DNA of 14,468 nt from Bacteroidia bacterium (GTDB lineage: Bacteria > Bacteroidota > Bacteroidia > NS11-12g > UBA9320): assembly GCA_013042025.1 (NCBI GenBank), contig JABDQY010000181.1, positions 1-14,468 of the forward strand. Reading direction: 5' to 3'. The position numbers were made by a program, and so were the translations under genes. The notes below the pieces were generated by a model. The model did not search any database. It was not told the origin of the DNA and was given only the letters and a program-made list of their open reading frames with translations. This document shows positions 1-9,070 of this stretch, in pieces. Numbering within the stretch: the stretch's first letter is position 1; every line of letters begins with the position of its first letter.

Positions 1-1343
1 TGGATGAAACATTCTTTATGTACGGGGAGGATATCGATTTAAGTTTTCGGATTACACAAGCTGGATGGAAGAACTATTATTTTGCCGAAACCTCGATAAT
101 TCATTACAAAGGTGAAAGCACCAAAAAGCTCAGCACTAATTATGTGAAAGTGTTTTATAAGGCAATGATCATTTTTGCGGAGAAACACTACACAGGCAGA
201 AACAAAAGACTTTTTACTTTCTTTATTAACACGGCTATATATGTACGTGCAGGTATCGCACTTTTCGCAAATATTTTTCGCAAATATTGGATGCCCTTGG
301 TAGAGACTCTGCTCGTTTTTGGAAGCTTACTCTATCTTAAAGAATATTGGGAGGAACATATTAAGTTTATCAAATCTTATCCAAAAGAGATGATTACTAT
401 ACACCTGCCCTACTACACTTTGGTTTGGGTTTTAAGCATGTGGTTTAATGGAAGTTATTCAAATCCATTCAATTTCAGTAAGATGATGCGGAGTATCCTC
501 ATTGGAACGGTCGTTATTTTTATGATTTACGGTCTTTTACCCAATCACCTACATTTCAGTAGAGGAATTATCATTTTTGGCAGTTTGGTAATTGCTGCAG
601 TTTTACTTTTTTGGAGAACATGTTTCCATTTCGCCAAATACAAAACCTTAGACTTCAGTCAACGAAATAATACAAAAAGCATATTGGTTGGTGAAGCTAA
701 ACAATGGCAGAAGGTAAATGAATTACTCAAATCCTATAATAAAAGCTACCAGCAGTTGGGTTTTGTATCCAATGAAAAACAAAACGACCCCAATTGGCTT
801 GGTGAAATTAACCAATTAAAAGAATTAGTTTCAATCTACGGGGTAAATGAAATAATCTTTAGTGGAGACTGCATATCGTCAGAACAAACGATGCAATGGA
901 TGAATGAAATTGGACCACAGGTAAACTATTACACGTTGCCGGCTAACAGTGATTTTGTTATCGGCAGCCATTCTAAAGATGGAAATGGCTTGTATTTTGG
1001 TGAACAGATTGAACTTAATTTGTCGAAGCGAGAGTTCAGAACTAAAAAGCGGTTATTTGATATTGCATTAGCCGTCATCAGTATTGTGCTTAGTCCAATT
1101 CTATACTTCATTCCACCGAGTAAGATTTGGGTAAAGAACGCATTTAGCGTATTATTAGGTAAGAAATCTTGGGTAGGTTATTCCACAAACCAAGATTTAA
1201 CATTGCCCAAAATAAAACCTGGAGTATATAAGACTTCTTATATGCTGAAAGGAAATAACAATCAATTTGAGCAAAATTTAGATAAGCTCTATGCTCAGAA
1301 TTATTCACCAATTTTAGATCTTCAAGCAATGCTTTCTTCGTAG
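1..1343 (+). CDS. Family 2 glycosyltransferase fused to a degenerate polyprenyl glycosylphosphotransferase-like membrane half (5' partial)
   Basis: The reading frame is open to the window edge (first full codon at base 3), so the N-terminal sugar-nucleotide-binding part of the GT-A domain lies outside. The visible part starts with the family 2 motif FFMYGEDIDLSFR (ED at about 24-29) and HYKGEST at about 102-122, typical of transferases that build cell-surface polysaccharide at the inner membrane. About five hydrophobic segments follow (roughly 207-285, 288-345, 390-445, 492-543, 562-615). Next come a Rossmann-like stretch beginning SILVGE at about 678 and a KKRLFDI helix at about 1047-1113. 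This order copies polyprenyl glycosylphosphotransferases of the WcaJ type. The tail keeps counterparts of their C-terminal motifs (KKSWVGY at 1161-1181, IKPGVY at about 1212-1229, then a DLYAQNYS-like end), but the catalytic segment that should lie between is absent. I infer that this half anchors or scaffolds rather than transferring phospho-sugar. Substrate unknown. Confidence 0.8.
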   Translation, partial: DETFFMYGEDIDLSFRITQAGWKNYYFAETSIIHYKGESTKKLSTNYVKVFYKAMIIFAEKHYTGRNKRLFTFFINTAIYVRAGIALFANIFRKYWMPLVETLLVFGSLLYLKEYWEEHIKFIKSYPKEMITIHLPYYTLVWVLSMWFNGSYSNPFNFSKMMRSILIGTVVIFMIYGLLPNHLHFSRGIIIFGSLVIAAVLLFWRTCFHFAKYKTLDFSQRNNTKSILVGEAKQWQKVNELLKSYNKSYQQLGFVSNEKQNDPNWLGEINQLKELVSIYGVNEIIFSGDCISSEQTMQWMNEIGPQVNYYTLPANSDFVIGSHSKDGNGLYFGEQIELNLSKREFRTKKRLFDIALAVISIVLSPILYFIPPSKIWVKNAFSVLLGKKSWVGYSTNQDLTLPKIKPGVYKTSYMLKGNNNQFEQNLDKLYAQNYSPILDLQAMLSS

Positions 1344-1354
1344 AAAATCATTTG

Positions 1355-1378
1355 TTGCATTCAAAAATCGTATCTTCG
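1355..1378 (+). promoter_or_regulatory. Probable Bacteroidota-type promoter of the giant T9SS gene
   Basis: TATCTTCG at 1371-1378 matches the Bacteroidota -7 consensus TAnnTTTG at all but one defined position. A TTG lies 13 bases upstream (1355-1357) and another TTTG at 1351-1354, which is close for the usual -33 spacing. The box ends 13 bases before the TTG start at 1392, so the leader would be only a few bases long. It lies in the 48-bp gap after the glycosyltransferase stop and suggests separate transcription of the giant gene. Confidence 0.5.
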
Positions 1379-1391
1379 CAAGACGAGTTAC

Positions 1392-4300
1392 TTGGGTTTG
1401 AAACAGCGTTTTTTACATAGTATTTTATTTGTTCTGTTTTCCATTGCTTGTATTGCACAAGTTAAAATAGGAGTTACAATTACAAATCCTACAGATGTAC
1501 ATCTTTGTAACACTTCTGATTTTATTGAAATTGAGGTACGTAACATTTCTGCTTCTAGCGTCACAAGCATTGAAACACAGGTAGTTATGCCCACCGGAAT
1601 GGAATATGTTTCCGGATCAATAAGTAGCACTAATGTCACTGAACAGAATATTTCAGATTTAACCAAACCTACATTTAGTATTCCCAATCTTTCCATTACC
1701 CAAGCTGCAACTTTTAAAATAAAAGTGAATACGCAATGTGCGATGAGTGCATTTTTAAACAATGGTGGGCTTGCGGTACTCAAAACAACAACTTTATATA
1801 GCGGAGGTACAGCTACAAAAAACTCATCTCCATTAAATATCAAACAACCTTCTTTACAAATTTCGAGTATAACCAATCAGCTTAAAACTGCTGACCTTGG
1901 TGAAATCTACATTCGAGAAATAACAGTAAAGAATAGTGGTACAGGAAAACTAAAAGGGTTTGTATTTGAACGTATTTATCAAAATGGGCAAGCATTACTT
2001 GCTACAACTGGAGGAACAATAACACAAGTAGGAACTAAAACAACTTCTACTGTTGCTTCTGCTCATTTGGTATCTGTTGGAAACAATGATGGATTCCTCG
2101 ACCTGAATGAAACATTCGTGTTTAGAGACAGTATAATGGTGCAATCCTGTAACAATCTCAAAGCGAACTATGAAGCAAAGTGGGGATGTAACTCACAAAT
2201 TTGTTCCAGTACCAAATCCTCAGGAAATACAACAATAACTTCAAAAAATCCAATTTTGGAGATTACCCCAACAGCTTCAAGCTCTAAGTGTTTGGAATCT
2301 TCCTACCAACATATCCAGCAGTTAAGGATCTTTAATAAAGGAACTGATACTGCTAGAGCAATTGACCTGAACATTTTTCAAAGTGCAGGAGCTACTTTTT
2401 ATGCTTACAGCCTATCTCAAATACTAATCGATTCCATAACATATCAGACAACAACAACTGGCAGTGGAACTTCAATTACACCGTATATAACTAGCCCAAC
2501 TGCAAGTACTGGCATTTATTCTTGTTTAGGGAGTAACCCTATAGGTCAAGTATTTCTTAAGTTACCTAAGATCGCTCCCAATCAATTCATAATTGTAAAA
2601 TGGAAAACTAAATCTTGCTGTCCTACTCAATGCAATACGAGTACATTATACAATCAGCGTTGGAGATATAATATCTCTTATGAAAACCAATGTGGAAACA
2701 AGATATCCCCAGGAAGTGATTGGGGATCATTAGGGGGTCGTCAAAGTATGATATTCTCGAAATTCACACCTTCAGACATCTCCGATGGCCAAACGAAGCA
2801 ATGGGAATATACATTGAGTAATGGATATTTAATGTATCCAACTTCTAAAAGTCAATTGCAGGTTGAGCTTGTTTTACCTCCTGCTCTGACCCATTCTCTA
2901 AGTTCAGCAGATTTAAAATTTGAACATGCAAATGGTTCAAGCTGGACTCCAAATAGATTTACCCAAACAGGAAATACCGTAGTAGCCTATTTTAATGGAT
3001 ATCCTACTGTAACCTTAACTAGGAGTGAACTTCTAATAAATATTAAAGCAAATTGCTCTGGGAGTAGCTCAAATTCGAGTAAAACGTACCAGGTAAACAT
3101 ATCCTACATTACCGATACTACGTGTACAACAAGTTGTGCAATACCCATTTATTGTGACGTTGACCAAGTACGAATCCATTGCTCTTCGGGGTGTAATTCT
3201 GGATTGCATTTTACTGGCTTTGATGCAAAAAGGATAAGTGTTGGATTGCCTGACAATGACAATGATGGAATTCCGGATGCTACTGGAAGTATAGATTACT
3301 CAAAAATTAAAACCACTAGAATAATGTATGGAGATACATTACTAACCACCTTTAAAGCTCGGGTTAACAATGCAGGTTCTATTACGAATTGGTACTATGG
3401 AAAAGCAACATCTAAACTTGATTATGGAAGGTATTTATCTGTAGCATCTGCAAACCTAAAAATCTATAGAGGGGGAAATATACTGACATCGTGCAACAAT
3501 GTACCCTATAGTTTAAGTACTGCTGGAATATCAAAGACATATACTTTCGATATAAGCGTTAGTAGTCTAGTTGCTTCTGGGTGCGGCATATACGGCGGGT
3601 TTTCTTACATTAGTGCTGACAGTTTTGAACTTGAAGTACAATATGTAGTTGATCTAAATATTGGTAATCAAAATGTTGACTTAACAATTGATAATGATTT
3701 CTATTTGAGTTCTGTAGCAAACCCACAGAGCTATCAAAAGTATCAATGTGACAGCTTCTCTGCCCGTGTAAGTTTAATGGGATGGTATTTCACAAATTAT
3801 GGTAGAAATAATCTAACCAGGAGTGGATGTGGTCAATTTAATGTTTCACAAAACTTCTACTTAAGTATAGGCAAGTGCTGTTCAAACTATGCAGGAGGAA
3901 ATATCTTTCCATTTGAATATAGAAAATGGGCACAGCTGAAAGAAGTTTTTGTATTGAAAGATCCGGGTTTCGATATAAATTCTGCCAGAATTATTCAATA
4001 TAGAACAAAAGGCACAGGAGGGGTTGCTAGCCAAAATGTCCCTTCAATCTCACCTTATTTTACATCTCCAACAGAATATCGTTATCGAACAGATTCTTTG
4101 TATTCAACTCTTGGAGGAAACTGGTTGACAAGTGACGATGGATTCCATGGTACATTCACTGCTACACTTACGCCAAATTGTTTAGCTGAAAATGGTCTAT
4201 CACTTATTAAGTACGGGTTTGTTTTTAATAAACTGGATGGTTTAGGTTCTGGAACTGACACATTATTCTCTACCACCACAAGTGATCAAATTACATACGA

Positions 4301-7300
4301 AAAACCTAATTTACAGCTCACGATAACTAATCCATACGTATATGCAGTGCAAGATACTGTTGAGTGGAAAGTGCGAGTTACAAATGCAAGTTCCACAGCT
4401 AATGCACTTAATGCTTGGTTAGGCTCCCTAGTAAATAACAATACAGAGATTGTAGCTATATACGATGTTGCTTCTGGCACCAATCTCACTAAAACCAATG
4501 ATGTCTTTCAACTAGGAACTTTAAATCAATCTAATTTTAAAGACCTCATTGTAAAGGCAACATATAATTCATGTAATCCAGATAGCATAAACCTTCAACT
4601 AGGGTACGACTGTCTGGAATATCCAAGCTCTATCTCAGATGCAAATTGTGAAAATGTTAAAGACTACCTCTTCTTTGAACCTATTAATACTCGCCTTGAA
4701 GCAAACATAATTGGCATATCAGAAGATGTTGATTTATGTGCTGAAAACGAATTCAATATTTTATTAAGAAATACAGGTAGTCCAAAAATTTACGACACCT
4801 ATTTGGACATAATTCTAAGATCGGGCATGAAACTAGGCGATAGTGCTTGGCTTTATGTGGACGGGAGAAGCGACTCCATATTTATTGGATCAGCTACAGA
4901 CATAGGATCGAGCACATTTAGGTGGGAATTATCCGCTAAAGATTCTTCTTTACTAAACAACGGTATGAATGGGGTTAATAGTTCTTCGGGTTATACCATG
5001 ACGTTTAAATTTAAATTGAAAACGGATTGCGATTTCACAAGTTCTACCTCATTTTTGTTAAGACCAGGAGGAAGATTAAAATGCGGAACCGCTGTTAATG
5101 CTCCTTTTACATTAGGAGACCCAATCAATATTAAAGGAGTTGTAAGACCCTATTTCTCAGCGTTGGACTTTCAGCTAAACCACATTGATGTATGCAATTA
5201 TGTTGATAGCACTTTCGCGAAATTTTTAAACCTTGGCCCTGATACAACTCGTTTAACAGACAGCATTGTGATAACATTCCCTTCTGGGGTATGGGTTGAC
5301 ACTGCATACATTGACAATTCTCATAATTCTCCTATCGCTGGAGCAAGATATATATCAAAAAATGGTTTATCCATCTATAAGTGGGGTATTCCAAAAGGAA
5401 TAATTCCAGGTGATAGTTGTGTTTTTATAATTAAAACAAGTATTGATAATTCACAAATTGGGTGTGGGATTAAGCAGGTATATGTAGAAGCAGTTTCCAG
5501 TCAGCTAGCACTTTGTGTTGAAACAAATACGTATTGTAGTATAAGTGTTGCAACTAGCAGTTTAATGGTAACCGATTCAGTTGAAAAAGGGCAGTATATG
5601 TTAGATTTCAATTCTGCAGTTTCTACACCAAATGGAAGCATTGAAGATATAAGTCTATCTTATGATATAACTAATTCTGGTGCTAACCATTACAGTGGTT
5701 CCTTGCTAGAATGTAGCGTTTATTATGATTTAAATGGTAATGGAATAATAGAACCTTCTGACTCTTTGATTGCCATAGACAGTATTCAAGATGAAATCCT
5801 TTCTGGCAATTCTATTTCTCGTAACTTCAATTTCTCTACGTCATCAGCGTTTACATGTAACTTATTACTCTATATCGGTCCAAATAATTGCGTTTGTAGC
5901 CCAACAACATTGAGTCTTCCAGCACCTCAATTGCTAAACGCAGGGAATGACACAACCATTTGCCCTGGTGAAACGATAACTATTGGAAGTATTGGAAATA
6001 GTTCAAACACTTATCAATGGAATAATAGTAATGTACTTGCAAAATCAGATACCAGCACTACAACCTTCTTTGGCACCAATCCTACTACCTCTGCCTATCA
6101 ATATGAAATGGTTCTAACAACTTCGAGAGCAAATTGCAGCAGCTCGGATACTATGTTAGTAAATCTATACCCTGCAATGGATATGAATATGGCCGACTCT
6201 GTTGCAATTTGTGTTGGAGATCAAATCGTGATAGGAGAAAATGTTCTTGGAGGTACAGGGCGAATTAAAACCTATTCATGGTATCCTTCAGACAGCCTAG
6301 ATAGAACGAATAAATCTAAAACATTTGCTTATCCAATAACAAGCACAACTTATTTTGTTGATGTATCTGACGATGAAGGATGTTCAATTACCGATTCAAT
6401 ACATATAAAAGTTATAGAAACTCCAATTGCTGCAATTGAGGTTAGGGATACATGTATATTTAACAATGTGTTCGTATATAACAAAAGCGACTTTTTGGGT
6501 GAAGTTCAAGATAGTGTCCATTGGGATTTTGCCGATTTAGGAGAATCCACTTTTAACAATGCCGTACTATATTTAGATTCGTCTAGAATAATACCTATTC
6601 ACCTATATGTACAAAATAGTTCTGGATGTTGGGATACTACATCAACTACTTTGGAAGTGTACCCTGAACCAATTCCAATTATTGATTTCACTTCGAATTG
6701 TGAGAATTTAAAGGACACCATACACGCACTATCGACTATACTGTATGGTACAATAAGTAATTCTTGGAATGTTGATGGACAATTGCATACTGGTGATACA
6801 GTAATCTATTCAGTTCCTCAGAAAGATTCAATTTCCGTTGAACTTACTTCAGTTTCTAATCAAGGATGTTCTTCAAAAATTAATCAGACTTTTGCTATTC
6901 TTGATCAACCTGAGATAAGCATAACTTCTAGTGATAGATGCTTAAACGACAGTACTTCATTTACTTCTGTGCAACTCGCGGGAACGAGCGATTCCATAAC
7001 TATTTATAACTGGGATATAGGAAATGGGACTACTTACAACACTCAAAATTGCACCCATCTATTTGGGGATACTGGGACATATAACAACACCCTTATTGCA
7101 TACAATGCGAGTGGCTGTTCAGACACTGCTTTTATTGAAGTTACTGTTCACTCATTGCCTCAAAGTGCTTTTAATACAAACAATGGTTGTTTGGGCGACA
7201 CTGTTCACATTTCAAGCAATGCTTCAATCGATATTGGCTCAATTACTTCAGTCCTCTGGGACCAAGGTTCAGGATTTGTATCTGGACTAGATTCCTTTAC

Positions 7301-8627
7301 ATTGATTCCTTCAACTATTGGGAACTACACTATTGGACAAAAAGTAATTTCAGATCAAGGATGTGTAGATTCATCATTCAAAACCTTTGAGATTTATTAT
7401 GTAGATCAGGCATCATATACTCAAACTGGAATTTGCGAAAACAAAACGATTTCATTTCAAAGTAATCCAAATGAGCCAGATTCAATTGCTCAAATCCAAT
7501 GGATATTGCAAAATGACACCTTCTCTTCAAACAACTTTGATTACCAATTCTTAAATGACGGCACATTCTCACTTTACCAAAAAGTAATTACAAATAGAGG
7601 TTGTGAGAGTGATAGTACGTTTTCAATTGTTGTTCGTCCAGCTCCTATAGCACATATCGCAATTACAAAGCCGTGTGAAGACGACTCTGTTGTAATTGAA
7701 AGCAACACTCCCGATGTAAGTTTCGATTGGTTGCTAAGCGATGGAACCGCTTATTCAACCACACAATTCAATCATACATTTGCCGCGTTAGGCAAGTATA
7801 GTGTTAATCTAAAAGTAGCTAATGCATTCGGTTGTGTTGATTCCATTTCAGACTCCGTAAATATCAACAACATTGTATCTCCAGATTTTGAAATTGAGAA
7901 TATTTGTGTTAACGAAGATCAATGGGTGTATCATACTACAACTGGGAATAGTGCAGAAATCACCCAAGCAATTTTTGACATGGGTAACGGTGATAAAATC
8001 AATGCACTAGACTCGTTCAATTTTAACTATACCAATCCAGGGAACTATTCAGTTTCGTTGGAAGTTACTACACTTCCTGGATGTACTTATTCCACGAACA
8101 AATCAGTAGTAATCTACCCCTTACCTGAAGCGGGATTCCGACTTTTCCCAGAAAGTGCTGACATTTTCACTTCAACAATTGAAGGAACTGATGAAAGTCG
8201 AGGAGCAGATTCTATCGTCTATACAATGAGTGATGGGGGCAAATACATCAGTCGTGATTTTGAACATACCTTCTTGGATAGCGGAAGTTATACAGTACAG
8301 CAATGGGTGAGTTCTCAATTTGGATGTCTGGATAGCGTTACTAGAGATTTATACATACAATTTGCCTATAACTTATATATCCCTAATGCATTTTCACCGG
8401 ATGGAAACAATATCAACGATGTGTTTAAACCTGTTGGCTTAGGTTTAAGGAATTATGAAATGAGTATCTACAGCAGATGGGGAGAAAAGCTATACGAATC
8501 TAGTAAGGGTTCTCCGGCTTGGGATGGGAAAGATGCAATGCCTGGATACTATTTATACCATATTAGGGCATACGATTTTCAAAACAAAGTACATGTATAC
8601 AGTGGAGTGGTTTATCTAGTTCGATAA
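1392..8627 (+). CDS. Giant secreted PKD-repeat protein with T9SS type B sorting domain
   Basis: A secreted protein of about 2,411 residues, probably attached to the cell surface or released through the type IX secretion system. A Sec signal peptide occupies residues 1 to about 23 (Lys/Arg, hydrophobic core, ACIAQ). Residues of about 25-1510 form repeated DUF11-like beta-sandwich modules, each starting near a cysteine (for example DLCAENEFNILLRNTGS). Within them are DNDNDGIPD at 621-629, a thrombospondin type 3-like calcium motif, and DLNGNGIIEPSD at 1446-1457, which has EF-hand spacing. Two Ig/PKD-like modules (about 1515-1675) and eight PKD-like repeats (about 1677-2320) follow, and residues 2327-2411 are the sorting domain. 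No enzyme motif was seen, so an adhesive or structural role is inferred. The start is uncertain: TTG at 1392 is used here, and TTG at 1398 would give a typical MKQRF signal peptide. No ATG is available before the signal sequence. Its last 12 bases overlap the convergent YqeY-like gene. Confidence 0.9.
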   Translation: MGLKQRFLHSILFVLFSIACIAQVKIGVTITNPTDVHLCNTSDFIEIEVRNISASSVTSIETQVVMPTGMEYVSGSISSTNVTEQNISDLTKPTFSIPNLSITQAATFKIKVNTQCAMSAFLNNGGLAVLKTTTLYSGGTATKNSSPLNIKQPSLQISSITNQLKTADLGEIYIREITVKNSGTGKLKGFVFERIYQNGQALLATTGGTITQVGTKTTSTVASAHLVSVGNNDGFLDLNETFVFRDSIMVQSCNNLKANYEAKWGCNSQICSSTKSSGNTTITSKNPILEITPTASSSKCLESSYQHIQQLRIFNKGTDTARAIDLNIFQSAGATFYAYSLSQILIDSITYQTTTTGSGTSITPYITSPTASTGIYSCLGSNPIGQVFLKLPKIAPNQFIIVKWKTKSCCPTQCNTSTLYNQRWRYNISYENQCGNKISPGSDWGSLGGRQSMIFSKFTPSDISDGQTKQWEYTLSNGYLMYPTSKSQLQVELVLPPALTHSLSSADLKFEHANGSSWTPNRFTQTGNTVVAYFNGYPTVTLTRSELLINIKANCSGSSSNSSKTYQVNISYITDTTCTTSCAIPIYCDVDQVRIHCSSGCNSGLHFTGFDAKRISVGLPDNDNDGIPDATGSIDYSKIKTTRIMYGDTLLTTFKARVNNAGSITNWYYGKATSKLDYGRYLSVASANLKIYRGGNILTSCNNVPYSLSTAGISKTYTFDISVSSLVASGCGIYGGFSYISADSFELEVQYVVDLNIGNQNVDLTIDNDFYLSSVANPQSYQKYQCDSFSARVSLMGWYFTNYGRNNLTRSGCGQFNVSQNFYLSIGKCCSNYAGGNIFPFEYRKWAQLKEVFVLKDPGFDINSARIIQYRTKGTGGVASQNVPSISPYFTSPTEYRYRTDSLYSTLGGNWLTSDDGFHGTFTATLTPNCLAENGLSLIKYGFVFNKLDGLGSGTDTLFSTTTSDQITYEKPNLQLTITNPYVYAVQDTVEWKVRVTNASSTANALNAWLGSLVNNNTEIVAIYDVASGTNLTKTNDVFQLGTLNQSNFKDLIVKATYNSCNPDSINLQLGYDCLEYPSSISDANCENVKDYLFFEPINTRLEANIIGISEDVDLCAENEFNILLRNTGSPKIYDTYLDIILRSGMKLGDSAWLYVDGRSDSIFIGSATDIGSSTFRWELSAKDSSLLNNGMNGVNSSSGYTMTFKFKLKTDCDFTSSTSFLLRPGGRLKCGTAVNAPFTLGDPINIKGVVRPYFSALDFQLNHIDVCNYVDSTFAKFLNLGPDTTRLTDSIVITFPSGVWVDTAYIDNSHNSPIAGARYISKNGLSIYKWGIPKGIIPGDSCVFIIKTSIDNSQIGCGIKQVYVEAVSSQLALCVETNTYCSISVATSSLMVTDSVEKGQYMLDFNSAVSTPNGSIEDISLSYDITNSGANHYSGSLLECSVYYDLNGNGIIEPSDSLIAIDSIQDEILSGNSISRNFNFSTSSAFTCNLLLYIGPNNCVCSPTTLSLPAPQLLNAGNDTTICPGETITIGSIGNSSNTYQWNNSNVLAKSDTSTTTFFGTNPTTSAYQYEMVLTTSRANCSSSDTMLVNLYPAMDMNMADSVAICVGDQIVIGENVLGGTGRIKTYSWYPSDSLDRTNKSKTFAYPITSTTYFVDVSDDEGCSITDSIHIKVIETPIAAIEVRDTCIFNNVFVYNKSDFLGEVQDSVHWDFADLGESTFNNAVLYLDSSRIIPIHLYVQNSSGCWDTTSTTLEVYPEPIPIIDFTSNCENLKDTIHALSTILYGTISNSWNVDGQLHTGDTVIYSVPQKDSISVELTSVSNQGCSSKINQTFAILDQPEISITSSDRCLNDSTSFTSVQLAGTSDSITIYNWDIGNGTTYNTQNCTHLFGDTGTYNNTLIAYNASGCSDTAFIEVTVHSLPQSAFNTNNGCLGDTVHISSNASIDIGSITSVLWDQGSGFVSGLDSFTLIPSTIGNYTIGQKVISDQGCVDSSFKTFEIYYVDQASYTQTGICENKTISFQSNPNEPDSIAQIQWILQNDTFSSNNFDYQFLNDGTFSLYQKVITNRGCESDSTFSIVVRPAPIAHIAITKPCEDDSVVIESNTPDVSFDWLLSDGTAYSTTQFNHTFAALGKYSVNLKVANAFGCVDSISDSVNINNIVSPDFEIENICVNEDQWVYHTTTGNSAEITQAIFDMGNGDKINALDSFNFNYTNPGNYSVSLEVTTLPGCTYSTNKSVVIYPLPEAGFRLFPESADIFTSTIEGTDESRGADSIVYTMSDGGKYISRDFEHTFLDSGSYTVQQWVSSQFGCLDSVTRDLYIQFAYNLYIPNAFSPDGNNINDVFKPVGLGLRNYEMSIYSRWGEKLYESSKGSPAWDGKDAMPGYYLYHIRAYDFQNKVHVYSGVVYLVR
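6420..8364 (+). repeat. Eight tandem PKD-like repeats with a fixed cysteine register (protein-level repeat)
   Basis: Eight diverged repeats of about 80 residues lie inside the giant protein. Each has a first cysteine near its N terminus, a central W-D-x-G or similar PKD strand, a G-x-Y/F-s-v strand and a second cysteine in a GCxD/S motif. Cysteine pairs are at residues 1688/1746, 1770/1826, 1850/1909, 1933/1991, 2015/2071, 2095/2148 and 2172/2231. The eighth repeat has only Cys2312, and its first position (2255) is Ser. The distance from the second cysteine of one repeat to the first of the next is 24 residues in every case. The DNA has diverged, so this is an old repeat family rather than a recent duplication. 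Disulphide bonds within repeats are likely but inferred. Confidence 0.8.
8370..8624 (+). other. T9SS type B (gliding motility-associated) C-terminal sorting domain
   Basis: The last 85 residues of the giant protein begin NLYIPNAFSPDGNNINDVF and continue with YEMSIYSRWGEKLYES, a W-DG-K motif and PGYYLYHIRA, ending VYSGVVYLVR. This is the conserved pattern of the type B C-terminal domain (CHU_C / TIGR04131 family), which directs cargo through the outer-membrane T9SS translocon of Bacteroidota. It implies that a T9SS is encoded elsewhere in the genome; none of its components is in this window. Confidence 0.93.
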
Positions 8628-9065
8628 CAACTCCTTAACGATATCTGCAATGACTTTACCGTCTGCTTTTCCTTTTAATTTACCAGAAGCCATACCCATT
8701 ACTTTGCCCATGTCTTTCATACCTTGAGCACCTACTTGGCTTATAATAGATTGCACTTCTTTTTTAATATCGTCTTCAGACATTTGTTCTGGTAAGAATT
8801 TTTCAATTACCGCAAGTTCTTCTTCTTCAATTTGCGAAAGATCTGTTCTGTTTTGTTCTTTGTAAATGGCGATTGAATCTTTTCGTTGTTTAGCCATTTT
8901 TACTAGTGCAGCAATTTCATCTGCTTCTGTAACTGGTTTACCTCCTTCTTGAGTTTGGAGTAACAATAAAGCTGCTTTAATTGCACGTAATGCACGCAGT
9001 GTACCCTGGTCTTTGGCTTTCATAGCCACTATTAATTGTTTTGAAATTTGATCTGAAAGACTCAT
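8616..9065 (-). CDS. yqeY: GatB/YqeY domain-containing protein
   Basis: A 149-residue cytosolic protein, the normal length for stand-alone YqeY proteins, which match the helical tail domain of the amidotransferase subunit GatB. Family signatures are LRALRAIKAALL near residue 22, an AKQRKDSIAIY segment near 73, EEELAVIEKFLPEQMSE near 100, and a C-terminal GKVMGMASGKLKGKADGK stretch. The domain binds tRNA in GatB; the role of the free-standing form is not settled, and there is no gatA, gatB or gatC nearby. The ATG at 9063-9065 lies directly after a -7 box, supporting this start and implying an almost leaderless mRNA. The gene converges on the giant T9SS gene with a 12-bp overlap of coding ends, and no convincing terminator hairpin is visible between them. 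Confidence 0.92.
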   Translation of the reverse strand: MSLSDQISKQLIVAMKAKDQGTLRALRAIKAALLLLQTQEGGKPVTEADEIAALVKMAKQRKDSIAIYKEQNRTDLSQIEEEELAVIEKFLPEQMSEDDIKKEVQSIISQVGAQGMKDMGKVMGMASGKLKGKADGKVIADIVKELLSN

Positions 9066-9070
9066 GGCTA

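Noticed and set aside
1388..1876. A 162-codon open frame on the - strand opposite the start of the giant gene
   Set aside because: It lies entirely over the signal peptide and first modules of a clear secreted protein, shows no recognisable domain, and has the composition expected of an antisense frame.
7024..7390. Two overlapping + strand open frames inside the PKD repeats
   Set aside because: They are out of frame with a conserved repeat array and lack domain signatures; low stop density explains them.
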